Source of the DNA: Variovorax gracilis
Lineage (GTDB): Bacteria; Pseudomonadota; Gammaproteobacteria; Burkholderiales; Burkholderiaceae_C
Assembly: GCF_030317115.1 (NCBI RefSeq)
Contig: NZ_JASZYF010000037.1
Span: forward strand, 1 to 50,234
Direction: 5' to 3'
Length of the DNA stretch: 50,234 nt
Below, in pieces: positions 18,318 through 25,554 of this stretch. The notes below the pieces were generated by a model. The model was not told where the DNA came from. It worked only from the letters and a program-made list of their open reading frames with translations, and ran no database searches. Position numbers and translations under genes: made by a program. The number at the start of each line of letters is the position of its first letter. The first letter of the stretch is position 1.

Positions 18318-18610
18318 AGCCGGTGTATGGAGGTCGAGGGTTTGGTCGCTCGTTCAATTGGCTTTCAACGGCATTCAGCTTTGCCGTGAATGGCTCGAGA
18401 GATCGATCCATTGTTGGGAGGCAATGCCCCGAGCAGGCCGTTCCGGTTCTCGTTGGTTGCGGGCTTCCAGGTCACCAGCCTCACGTAGCGTCTTTGCCGC
18501 TCGACCAGGGTGGCAATCCGACTGCTCATGCTCCGGTCGGCAGGTCGCCTTCCCAAAGACCAGGCGCTGCCCGATCCTCCACCGTGGCCGGACGCTCGCT
18601 GAGTCTTCGG
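18318..18610 (-). mobile_element. IS30-family transposase remnant (frameshifted, internally deleted)
   Basis: Read on the minus strand, one frame gives L-S-E-R-P-A-T-V-E-D-R-A-A-P-G-L-W-E-G-D-L. The next gives S-R-I-A-T-L-V-E-R-Q-R-R-Y-V-R-L-V, then a jump to T-N-E-N-R-N-G-L-L, and finally L-N-A-V-E-S-Q-L-N-E-R-P. These are the successive landmarks of the IS30 DDE core (VEDRxxPGxWEGDL, RIATLVER, the region before the catalytic E in NENxNGLL, and the LNxRP tail). The catalytic segment between the second and third landmarks is deleted. No terminal inverted repeats could be found by eye. It is a dead relic. Confidence 0.75.
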
Positions 18611-18680
18611 CTTGCGATTCGGCTGAACGGCGCCCACGCAGATGTTTTTTGCGAAGGGTTTAGGTATGTGCGCAATGGCG

Positions 18681-19070
18681 TCAGTCCAAGAAGCGCTCAG
18701 CGAAGTTCTGAGGCGGCACAGAACATGTCTCGCTGCGCCCGAACATCCAGTATCGGTTTCGTGCGACCCAGCGGTAGAGCCCATCGCGCAAGGGCGCGGG
18801 CACCAGCCAAGCTCCCCACGCGAGCCGCCATGGCCATCCGAGCACGTGAAGGACCTGCAAGATGGCTGCCGTGTGTTGCCATGTGCGCGTCCCATCGACC
18901 ACGAGCAGAGTTTGCAGCCCGTCGACATTCAGACTCGCCCGAGCAAGCAAGCCCTTTCCGGTCGAACCTTGAATGGAGGCGAATCGAACGATTCCCCGCC
19001 GATCGCGCCGCAGCAGAAACTGCACCCAGCCGTTGCAAAGCAGACATTGGCCATCGAAGACAACGATCAC
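18681..19070 (-). CDS. DCC-family thiol-disulfide oxidoreductase-like protein (DUF393)
   Basis: A protein of 129 residues from the GTG at 19070, which overlaps the TGA of the DUF4166 gene as GTGA and is preceded by GAGAGGG. The family motif D-x-x-C-x-x-C is at the N-terminus: V-F-D-G-Q-C-L-L-C-N-G-W. Further blocks are R-F-A-S-I-Q-G and a C-terminal W-x-F-G-R-S-E-T-C. DCC proteins have a thioredoxin-like fold and a proposed redox role; none is well characterised. The translational coupling ties it to the three genes upstream in the same operon. Confidence 0.88.
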   Translation of the reverse strand: MIVVFDGQCLLCNGWVQFLLRRDRRGIVRFASIQGSTGKGLLARASLNVDGLQTLLVVDGTRTWQHTAAILQVLHVLGWPWRLAWGAWLVPAPLRDGLYRWVARNRYWMFGRSETCSVPPQNFAERFLD

Positions 19071-19618
19071 AACGATTCCCTCTCGCCGATGGTCAAGTGC
19101 CCGCGGTAGCTTGTCACGGTACCGATGAAGGGCAGCGATGCTTGGACTCGAAAATGAAGCCGATCTCTCTGACCAGTCTCTTCCGCAATGACGTGCGGAA
19201 GCAGCCAGTTCGGGCATGGCACTCCCAGAAAATGCAGGGCCTTCAACCGCATCTCGAGCCTGCCGTCAGCCTCGCAGAGGTCAAAGTTCAGGCGAGCAGC
19301 ACCCAGTTGCTCGACGAGCTGACCCGCATCGAGGCTCATGCGCGAGGTCATCCTCTGGGCTGGGAAATGCCGAGTCCATGTTTCTGCTTCTGGCCCGGCG
19401 TGGAGCTCGAATCGAATCGGACCGCTGGTCGCCCGAAGGGGCGTGCCGAGGCAACGAGCGAGGATTCTGGCCGGCAGGGTTGACGGTGCATCGGTGTCGA
19501 CCCAACCGTGAAGTTCCTGCGAGCCCGCCAACCTGTGAAAGCGCCGCACCGCGACCTGAAGACGGTCGAAACTCTCACCCATGGCCTGCTCGTACATCGA
19601 CGTGGACGCTGTTTTCAT
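19067..19618 (-). CDS. DUF4166 protein
   Basis: A protein of 183 residues starting M-K-T-A-S-T-S-M-Y-E-Q-A-M-G-E-S-F-D-R-L. The pattern at the start (YxxxxGxxFxxLxxxVRRFH), the central E-T-W-T-R-H-F and the ending (F-R-V-Q-A-S-L-P-F-I-G-T-V-T-S-Y-R-G-H-L) is that of DUF4166, a domain often found fused or next to saccharopine-dehydrogenase-like proteins. The ATG overlaps the upstream stop as ATGA, and its own stop overlaps the downstream GTG. Function unknown; the conserved 'YxG' ending suggests a small-molecule or lipid-binding barrel, which is conjecture. Confidence 0.82.
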   Translation of the reverse strand: MKTASTSMYEQAMGESFDRLQVAVRRFHRLAGSQELHGWVDTDAPSTLPARILARCLGTPLRATSGPIRFELHAGPEAETWTRHFPAQRMTSRMSLDAGQLVEQLGAARLNFDLCEADGRLEMRLKALHFLGVPCPNWLLPHVIAEETGQRDRLHFRVQASLPFIGTVTSYRGHLTIGERESL

Positions 19619-20778
19619 GCGATACCCTTTGCCATGTGGATGTTCAAGTCCCGCGATTCTTCTTCGAAGTTCTCAAGCGACAGGATTCCCACACAGGGCG
19701 TCGCGCCCGCACTCAAGGCGCCTTCCTTGAGCTTGCGGACCAAGGCGGCGGCCGCCAGCGTCGGAACGTAGGGCCCATCACGATGCGTTGCTACCAGGCT
19801 CCAAGTGCGCGACACCTCGACCCCGTCGCGGCGAAGACCAGTCACCGAAACGTGCATGGCTCCGGCATCGGACCCCCGGCTCTTGAACATGTCTGCGGCT
19901 CGCTTGAGCCAGGGCGCATGCGCTGACCAATCCCGAACGAGGCCGCGGCCCGCGGCCCATGCCATGGCATTCATCCCTCGGTGCAAGAAGCCAAGTTCGA
20001 GGCCGGCACCAAACTGCACGCTTGGTACACCGGCGTACCGACCGGGAAGCAAGGTGAGGTCTGGAACATCGCATGGCGAAAGCCATCGCTCTCCGACCGG
20101 TGCTGGGAAGCGATGGCGGCGAGCCCCGGCCCATCCAATCACCCGCGACGGGCCATCGACGGGTATCGGCTTTCCACAGTAGCTGAGGATGGCCTTCACG
20201 GTTGCCAAGCCTCGCTCGGTTCTGTTGCCAGGACTGATGCCAATGTCGATGGTGTCAAGGGTCGCCATGTCCCGCGCGAGGTGGTCGACGGCCGCGCCGG
20301 ATAGCGCCGGCACCGAACTTGCCCCGCTGCTCACGAAAACGCCCGCTGCCTTGGCGTTCGATTCGAGTCCGCGGATTCCGCACACGAATGCGCGCGCATC
20401 GGCCAGGTCGATGTAGTTCGCGCCGGAGGAAATGCATGCGCGCGCGACCCCGTAGTCCTGCCCCTGGAACGGACCGGAGGCCAAGACGACGGTGCTCGGG
20501 ACAAGGCTTTCAAGCTCCCGAGGCAAGTCCGCAGACATTGCGTCCAGCACGGCAGCATCAAGGCGTGCCCTCGACTGGGGGCGCAGTTGACAAACCAGAG
20601 CTTGCGCTTCCGCGGGACAGCGACCGGCAACGATGACGTGAATGTCAGGTTGCCACGCGAGGCGCTCGACCAATCGACGGCCGAAGAAACCATAGCCGCC
20701 GATGACAACGACTCGGCGTCCGGTCAACGCACGGCCCGTCGTTTCATGCGAGAGGGGCCGGCCGGCTCGGGTCTGCAA
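19615..20778 (-). CDS. saccharopine-dehydrogenase-like NAD(P)-binding protein
   Basis: A protein of 387 residues at most. The nucleotide-binding motif R-V-V-V-I-G-G-Y-G-F-F-G-R-R-L-V is followed by A-N-Y-I-D-L-A-D and S-S-G-A-S-S-V-P-A-L-S, which is the arrangement of the Saccharopine_dh family rather than true lysine enzymes. The ATG at 20778 lies inside the end of the FAD monooxygenase gene (35-base overlap); a TTG about 17 codons later, just ahead of the Rossmann fold, is an alternative. It ends in an ATGA overlap with the DUF4166 gene. Homologous proteins act as trans-acting enoyl reductases or are uncharacterised; the substrate here is unknown. Confidence 0.85.
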   Translation of the reverse strand: MQTRAGRPLSHETTGRALTGRRVVVIGGYGFFGRRLVERLAWQPDIHVIVAGRCPAEAQALVCQLRPQSRARLDAAVLDAMSADLPRELESLVPSTVVLASGPFQGQDYGVARACISSGANYIDLADARAFVCGIRGLESNAKAAGVFVSSGASSVPALSGAAVDHLARDMATLDTIDIGISPGNRTERGLATVKAILSYCGKPIPVDGPSRVIGWAGARRHRFPAPVGERWLSPCDVPDLTLLPGRYAGVPSVQFGAGLELGFLHRGMNAMAWAAGRGLVRDWSAHAPWLKRAADMFKSRGSDAGAMHVSVTGLRRDGVEVSRTWSLVATHRDGPYVPTLAAAALVRKLKEGALSAGATPCVGILSLENFEEESRDLNIHMAKGIA

Positions 20779-21961
20779 CTCGTTGCGCCACCAGCCCGGC
20801 AGGATTGGAGCTCGCAGGCGCGGCCAGGCTGCGCCTCATCAGCCACGGTACGCCGGGGATGCGCAGTCCGGTTGCGAACGCCACGTCTCGCCACATTCCT
20901 GCGCCCTGCGCTTGGAAGCACGGGGTGAGCAACCGACTCAAGGTCTGAAACGCTTGGGACCGCCGCAGCCGTTGCGATGAAAACGCTTGCGTCGCTCCCG
21001 TCGCGCCGTGTTGCTCTACCGCATGGGCGAGAGCGAGGGCATCTTCCACGGCCAGCGTCGTTCCCAGGCCGAGCTGAGGGCTCATTGCATGCGCCGCGTC
21101 GCCGACCGCGCACAGGGGGCCGGAGCCCATCGAGCGCGGCCAGGTGTGGCGATACGTCGCGAACGCCAAGTCGCCGTGATGGCGAATCTGGCTGACCACG
21201 GGGTCGGACTCGGGCCAGAGCGAAAGAACTTGCGCCCGCCACGCAGCGAGGTCGCCCGACAGCCAGCCTGCATAGCGGTCGCCGCGAAGGCTCCAGAAGA
21301 AGGAAAGTCGGACGGCGCCGTCCGAGATTTCGGTCGGTAGAAGCCCCATCATTTCCGAGGTTCCCCGGAACCGCTGCAGCAGCACGTCGGAATCCTTCCA
21401 AGAAGGCACCCAGAACTGGCCCCAAAGGGCGCCCCATCGGTACGTAATGGAAGGACCGGCAAGCCCGGCACTTTCCCTCAAGCGCGAAGCGGCCCCGTCA
21501 GCAATGGCAAACAGGTCGAAATCCGACGAGCCAGTCTTCGTCATGGCCCTCGCACGCCCATCCACCACACTCAGAGATTCGATCTGGCGCGCCAAGGAGA
21601 AATGGACGCCGGCGGATCGGGCTGCCTCGAAGAGGACGCGAGCGAGCATGGCCCGACTGACAGCGCGAGCAGGTGCGTCCTCGTAGTTGATGTCGACCAC
21701 GCGCCAACCACGGTGGCTGGTTCCGAGCAGTCGTCCGATGGGGACGCTGACCTCATCGAACGCGCGCCGCACGCCAAGTTCCTCGAGCGCGCGAAGTCCC
21801 TGCGGCTGGATGTGTAGCCCCGCGCCCAGTGGTTCCAGCGTCGGGTGCTTCTCGAAAACCTCGACCCGATGGCCGAGCCTCGCCAGCGCAATGGAAGTTG
21901 CCAGACCTGCGGGTCCGGCACCGGCTATTCCGAGGTTCAGTTTTCTTGGTGGCTGCTGCAT
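20744..21961 (-). CDS. FAD-dependent monooxygenase (PHBH-type)
   Basis: A protein of 405 residues. The FAD-binding fold starts with L-G-I-A-G-A-G-P-A-G-L-A-T-S-I-A-L-A-R-L-G and V-E-V-F-E-K; the second flavin motif is V-G-D-A-A-H-A-M-S-P-Q-L-G-L-G-T-T-L-A-V-E-D-A. This is the group of aromatic-ring hydroxylases and related flavoprotein oxygenases. It is the first gene of a four-gene coupled set with the saccharopine-dehydrogenase-like, DUF4166 and DCC genes. Product and substrate cannot be deduced. The 238 bases upstream (21962-22199) show no gene I can support and probably hold the promoter. Confidence 0.9.
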   Translation of the reverse strand: MQQPPRKLNLGIAGAGPAGLATSIALARLGHRVEVFEKHPTLEPLGAGLHIQPQGLRALEELGVRRAFDEVSVPIGRLLGTSHRGWRVVDINYEDAPARAVSRAMLARVLFEAARSAGVHFSLARQIESLSVVDGRARAMTKTGSSDFDLFAIADGAASRLRESAGLAGPSITYRWGALWGQFWVPSWKDSDVLLQRFRGTSEMMGLLPTEISDGAVRLSFFWSLRGDRYAGWLSGDLAAWRAQVLSLWPESDPVVSQIRHHGDLAFATYRHTWPRSMGSGPLCAVGDAAHAMSPQLGLGTTLAVEDALALAHAVEQHGATGATQAFSSQRLRRSQAFQTLSRLLTPCFQAQGAGMWRDVAFATGLRIPGVPWLMRRSLAAPASSNPAGLVAQRVADPSRPAPLA

Positions 21962-22199
21962 GCGGCGGAGACCAGATGCACGAGCATATATCAGCCCGCG
22001 CCGGGTCGATGACGCGTAGAAGGATGAGCCTGCCTCCGGCTGCGACCAACAGGACTAGCGCATCGGGCTGGGAACCTTGGTCACCGCTTGCCGTCTTGGC
22101 TTTCAAGGGCCAGACACTGCGGTACGTCTGCGGCAGGAAGTTCAGGCCGTTGCGCGCATTCAAAGGGCGCGACCGCAACCGCCGTCCCGAACCGCACGC

Positions 22200-23234
22200 C
22201 TACCGCTCTGCAGCCGCAACCATCGCTTCGGTCGTCGCCCGCACAAGCATCGGAATGGCCGAGTCGGGGAACGGCGATACGCTGCTCACGTTGATCTCGC
22301 ACAGCACATGGCCCTCTGACTCGCCCGATGGCTCGCCAAGCAGGAAGTCGGCATCCCATAGCAGTGGCAATGCATCCCGCTCAAGTTGGAGTTGCTCGCA
22401 CAGAAGGCCCACCCACTTGTCCTCCAATTGTTCGCGCAGGCCCTGGAAGCGCGGATCATCGGAGCCGCTGTAGAGACGGGTGCTCGTAGGCACGTCCTTG
22501 CCGGAGTCGTCCGCCGGATGGAGTGCCACGACGGCTTGATGGCCGAAGCCTGCGACGCGATCGCGCACAAGATAGGCGCGCGTCATCCCTTCGACCATGC
22601 GTGGCTGCCAAGCCTGATCGATCATGTAGCCACCGTCGTCGAAATAGGGCGCGAGCCGGGCACCGACGCCCGCCAGGTCCACGAGTTCTTCCTTGCAGCC
22701 TCGTTGCGCATGACGAAGCGCGTAGCCGCCTGGCTGGCGCTGTTCAATGCGCCAAACGCCGACGCCACTCTGGCCGCGGCGCTGCTTCAATACACGCGCA
22801 CCCCCAGCCAATCGACGCGGAAGTTGCGAAGCCAACTGAGTCAGGCTGTCCACGCGGTGCACGTCCGATCCGAACGGCAGATTTCGCACGGAGAGCAAAA
22901 CATCCTTCGTGCCCATCCGAAGAATGGTTTCTGGGTGCGCACTGACGACGACACCTTGCGCCGCAGCATCACGAAGCACGGCGTCCAGGACGCGCCGGTC
23001 CCGCCCGCCCTCAACAGGGTTGTGCCAGACCAGCACGCCATGCATGCGAAGGAGTTGCTCTCGAACCTCTTCCCGAAAGTCATCGTTGTAGATCGCCGGC
23101 TCGACTGCGACGCCGGCACGGTCGAACGCCTCGAAGAGCGGCCCAAACCGACTCTGTGCGGGGTCGGATCGGTCTCGCGCAGCTCGATCGCCGGGGTACA
23201 CGATCGCCAGTCGCGGACGTTCGCAGGTCGTCAT
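22200..23234 (-). CDS. Cj0069-like ATP-grasp-type protein
   Basis: A protein of 344 residues from the ATG at 23234 (M-T-T-C-E-R-P-R-L-A-I-V-Y-P-G-D-R). The middle holds an ATP-grasp-like pattern: V-L-K-Q-R-R-G-Q-S-G-V-G-V-W, a basic segment followed by small residues, and the end carries L-L-W-D-A-D-F-L-L-G and L-C-E-I-N-V-S-S-V-S-P-F-P, a D/E-x-N metal-binding arrangement. From memory this matches the uncharacterised Cj0069 family. ATP-grasp enzymes ligate a carboxylate to a nucleophile. It is divergent from chrB, sharing an 87-base intergenic region with a palindrome. Confidence 0.72.
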   Translation of the reverse strand: MTTCERPRLAIVYPGDRAARDRSDPAQSRFGPLFEAFDRAGVAVEPAIYNDDFREEVREQLLRMHGVLVWHNPVEGGRDRRVLDAVLRDAAAQGVVVSAHPETILRMGTKDVLLSVRNLPFGSDVHRVDSLTQLASQLPRRLAGGARVLKQRRGQSGVGVWRIEQRQPGGYALRHAQRGCKEELVDLAGVGARLAPYFDDGGYMIDQAWQPRMVEGMTRAYLVRDRVAGFGHQAVVALHPADDSGKDVPTSTRLYSGSDDPRFQGLREQLEDKWVGLLCEQLQLERDALPLLWDADFLLGEPSGESEGHVLCEINVSSVSPFPDSAIPMLVRATTEAMVAAAER

Positions 23235-23298
23235 TTCAGAACTCCTCAATTGTGAAACCCCTGCACAGGGTTCACGCACTGAATAGTGTCTCTAAGTC

Positions 23299-23310
23299 TA
23301 CATCGATGTA
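23299..23310. promoter_or_regulatory. palindrome between the ATP-grasp gene and chrB
   Basis: The perfect 12-bp palindrome TACATCGATGTA lies 12 bases before the chrB start and 65 bases before the divergent ATP-grasp gene. Its position over the expected chrB promoter suggests an operator. ChrB proteins can regulate chr genes, so the site could be autoregulatory, but no binding protein can be assigned from the sequence alone. Confidence 0.45.
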
Positions 23311-23321
23311 AACTTCAAGAC

Positions 23322-24296
23322 ATGACTTTTTCGGCGGCGCCCTGGTTGCTTCTGGTGGTATCCCTTCCGACGTCCAGCGCGACCGCTCGCATGCGCATCT
23401 GGCGAAATCTCAAGGCGATCGGCTGTATGGCGCTGCGAGATGGTGCCTATCTGCTGCCGTCTCAGGGCGAGCATGGGCAGCGGCTGCAGGAACTGGCGCA
23501 GGAGTGCACCAGCGAAGGCGGCAGCGCATGGCTGATGGACGTGCAGCCGCGCTCGGCGGATGAAGCGACCGCCTACCGCGAACTGTTCGACCGCAGCGCC
23601 GAATACGACGAGCTTCGCAAGGCTTGGAAGGACGCCAATCGCAGCTTGGCTGCTTTGGGCGCACCGGAGTTGGCTCGGCTTCAACGCAAGCTGCAGCGGG
23701 AGTTCGACGCTGTGCGCGCGATCGACTTCTTTCCAGGCGAGTCCAGGCTCGAGGCGGACGCCGCTTGGTCGGAACTCAACAAGCGCATCGAGGCCGTGCT
23801 ATCGCCGGACGAGCCACACGAAGCCGAAGGTCACATCCCTCGGTTGGACGCCAGCCAATACCAGGGGCGCCTCTGGGCCACGCGGCGACGCTTGTGGGTC
23901 GATCGGGTTGCGAGCGCCTGGCTGATTAGCCGGTTCATCGATCACGACGCCCGATTTCGCTGGCTCGCCAGACCGGCCGATTGCCCCAAGACCGCGCTTG
24001 GCTTTGATTTCGACGGTGCCGCATTCACACACGTCGGCGATCGCGTCACGTTTGAAACCCTCATGGCCAGTTTCGGACTCGAGGAGGATCCGGCGCTGAA
24101 CCGGCTCGGTGCGATGGTGCACTCACTCGACGTCGGCGGCGAGCCGGTGTCGGAAGCAAGCGGCTTCGCGGCCATGCTCGCCGGCGCGCGCGAGCGACTC
24201 CCGGACGACGATGCGCTGCTGATCGAGATCGGAGGACTGCTTGATTCGCTTTACCTGCATTTCCTGCGCGGCAAGGCCGCCGAAGACTCGATCTGA
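23322..24296 (+). CDS. chrB: chromate resistance regulator/protein ChrB
   Basis: A protein of 324 residues, the normal ChrB length; the ATG at 23322 gives M-T-F-S-A-A-P-W-L-L-L-V-V-S-L-P-T-S-S-A-T-A-R-M-R-I-W-R-N-L-K-A-I-G as seen in the N-terminal PadR-like half of the family. The C-terminal ChrB domain has L-W-A-T-R-R-R-L-W-V-D-R-V-A-S-A-W-L-I-S-R-F-I-D and the F-D-F-D-G-A-x-F-T-H-V-G-D block. ChrB senses chromate and regulates the chrA efflux gene. No chrA is present in the window: the next gene is a cupin. It may act on a distant chrA or on its divergent neighbour. Confidence 0.92.
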   Translation: MTFSAAPWLLLVVSLPTSSATARMRIWRNLKAIGCMALRDGAYLLPSQGEHGQRLQELAQECTSEGGSAWLMDVQPRSADEATAYRELFDRSAEYDELRKAWKDANRSLAALGAPELARLQRKLQREFDAVRAIDFFPGESRLEADAAWSELNKRIEAVLSPDEPHEAEGHIPRLDASQYQGRLWATRRRLWVDRVASAWLISRFIDHDARFRWLARPADCPKTALGFDFDGAAFTHVGDRVTFETLMASFGLEEDPALNRLGAMVHSLDVGGEPVSEASGFAAMLAGARERLPDDDALLIEIGGLLDSLYLHFLRGKAAEDSI

Positions 24297-24442
24297 CTGA
24301 AGACAACGCCCTCGTTTCCCCTCCCATGGTCGCGTCAAACTGCACTCAGGCGGTTGGCGAACAGAAACAAGCTTTCCTGGGCACAAGACATGGAACTGAT
24401 GCTACTTGCGCTCGGTAGCAACGGCGGCCAAGGAGAAAACTC

Positions 24443-24880
24443 ATGAACTCGCAGTACGTCCACCGACTGGAGGACGCTCTCGGGGATCTCACAACAGACC
24501 CGGCAACTGCCGCGGACCCGATCAAGCGCAAGTGCCTGTTTGACGGGCAGGACCTCTCGTGCAACGTCAACATCCTCCGAGACAATGCAGATGTCATTCA
24601 CATCCAGCCGGATCACGACGAGGTGGTACTTGTCTTGCAAGGGGAGTGCGGGTTACAAGTCGGTGAGGAGACCAGGCGCGTGAAGGCCGGCGACTTGGTG
24701 TTCATCCCTCGCGATACGTGCACGGGCCGATCGTGGACAGCGGGCGTGTGGCTCTGCTTTCGGTATTTGCACCGTTCTTTGATCGCGCGAAGACGAACAT
24801 TCGGTGGTCGCGGGATGCGTTCCATGAGGAACCGGACATGGTTTCGCCTGGCAGCGTTCCTCCGGGCACTCGACTCACGC
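24443..24880 (+). pseudogene. cupin-domain protein, frameshifted
   Basis: From ATG 24443 (after AAGGAG) the frame encodes a cupin: H-I-Q-P-D-H-D-E-V-V-L-V-L-Q-G-E-C-G-L-Q-V-G and V-K-A-G-D-L-V-F-I-P-R-D-T, the two standard cupin motifs. After R-D-T at about 24718 the reading must change frame to give V-H-G-P-I-V-D-S-G-R-V-A-L-L-S-V-F-A-P-F-F-D-R-A-K, the obvious continuation. One base appears to be missing there. Unrepaired, the protein loses its last strands and reads through to 25090. It is convergent with the truncated LysR gene. Either a recent pseudogene or a sequencing error. Confidence 0.75.
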
Positions 24881-25510
24881 AGGGGCAACGGTGCTTGCGC
24901 TTGCAACCAGTCCTTGGATCAGTCGCAGTCTCGCCGACGACCTCAGCCACAAGGTCCCGAACCGACGAGCCTCCGGACGGATCGGCATCGCAATCTGCGC
25001 GATGCGCTGGCCGTCCAGCAGCGGCGACGCGAGGTCCGGCACGATCGATACGCCGAGGCCACGGTCCACCATCATGGCGATAGCCAATAGAGAGCTCAGC
25101 TCGAAGCGCTCCTGCGGCACGATGCCGGCAGCGCGCAAGTACCGATCCGCCTGCTTGCCACCGCCCAGATTCCGGTCGTAGCGGATCAGGGGCGAGGTGC
25201 GCAAGAGCGCGTGCGGATCGCGCCGCGCCAGCCGGCTCGGCGCCAACAGCACCAGCGGCGCTTCGCGCAACAGCGACCAGTGGAAGGTCTTCGCCAGCAC
25301 GAAGTTGGGATGCAGGCCAACCGCCGCGTCCAGGTCGCCCTGCTGGACGGCCTTGTGGAGCGTCGCGGTGTTGCCTGATTGCAGAAACACCTTGACACCC
25401 GGATGCGTCTTCGCGAAATGCGCAAGGATGTCGGGCAGCACCCTGTGCCGCGTTGCAACGGCGACCGTCCCAAGGTTTCGATGTCGGCGCCATTCGCGGG
25501 CCTGTTTCAT
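24875..25510 (-). pseudogene. LysR-family regulator lacking its DNA-binding domain
   Basis: The 211-residue frame covers only the effector-binding half of a LysR regulator: L-G-T-V-A-V-A-T-R-H-R-V-L-P-D-I-L-A-H-F-A-K-T-H-P-G-V-K-V-F-L-Q-S-G-N, V-Q-Q-G-D-L-D-A-A-V-G, and late V-D-R-G-L-G-V-S-I-V-P-D. The normal N-terminal winged helix of about 80 residues should lie immediately upstream, but beyond 25510 the sequence goes into the end of the cyclase gene (stop at 25555). The gene has therefore lost its 5' part, probably by the rearrangement that brought the cyclase next to it. L-P-D-I-L-A-H-F and the CysB-like effector blocks suggest a cys-type relative, but this is weak. Confidence 0.78.
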
Positions 25511-25554
25511 CGCGGCATCCGGTGCTGGACGTTGGAGTCATCCGCCCAGGTCCA

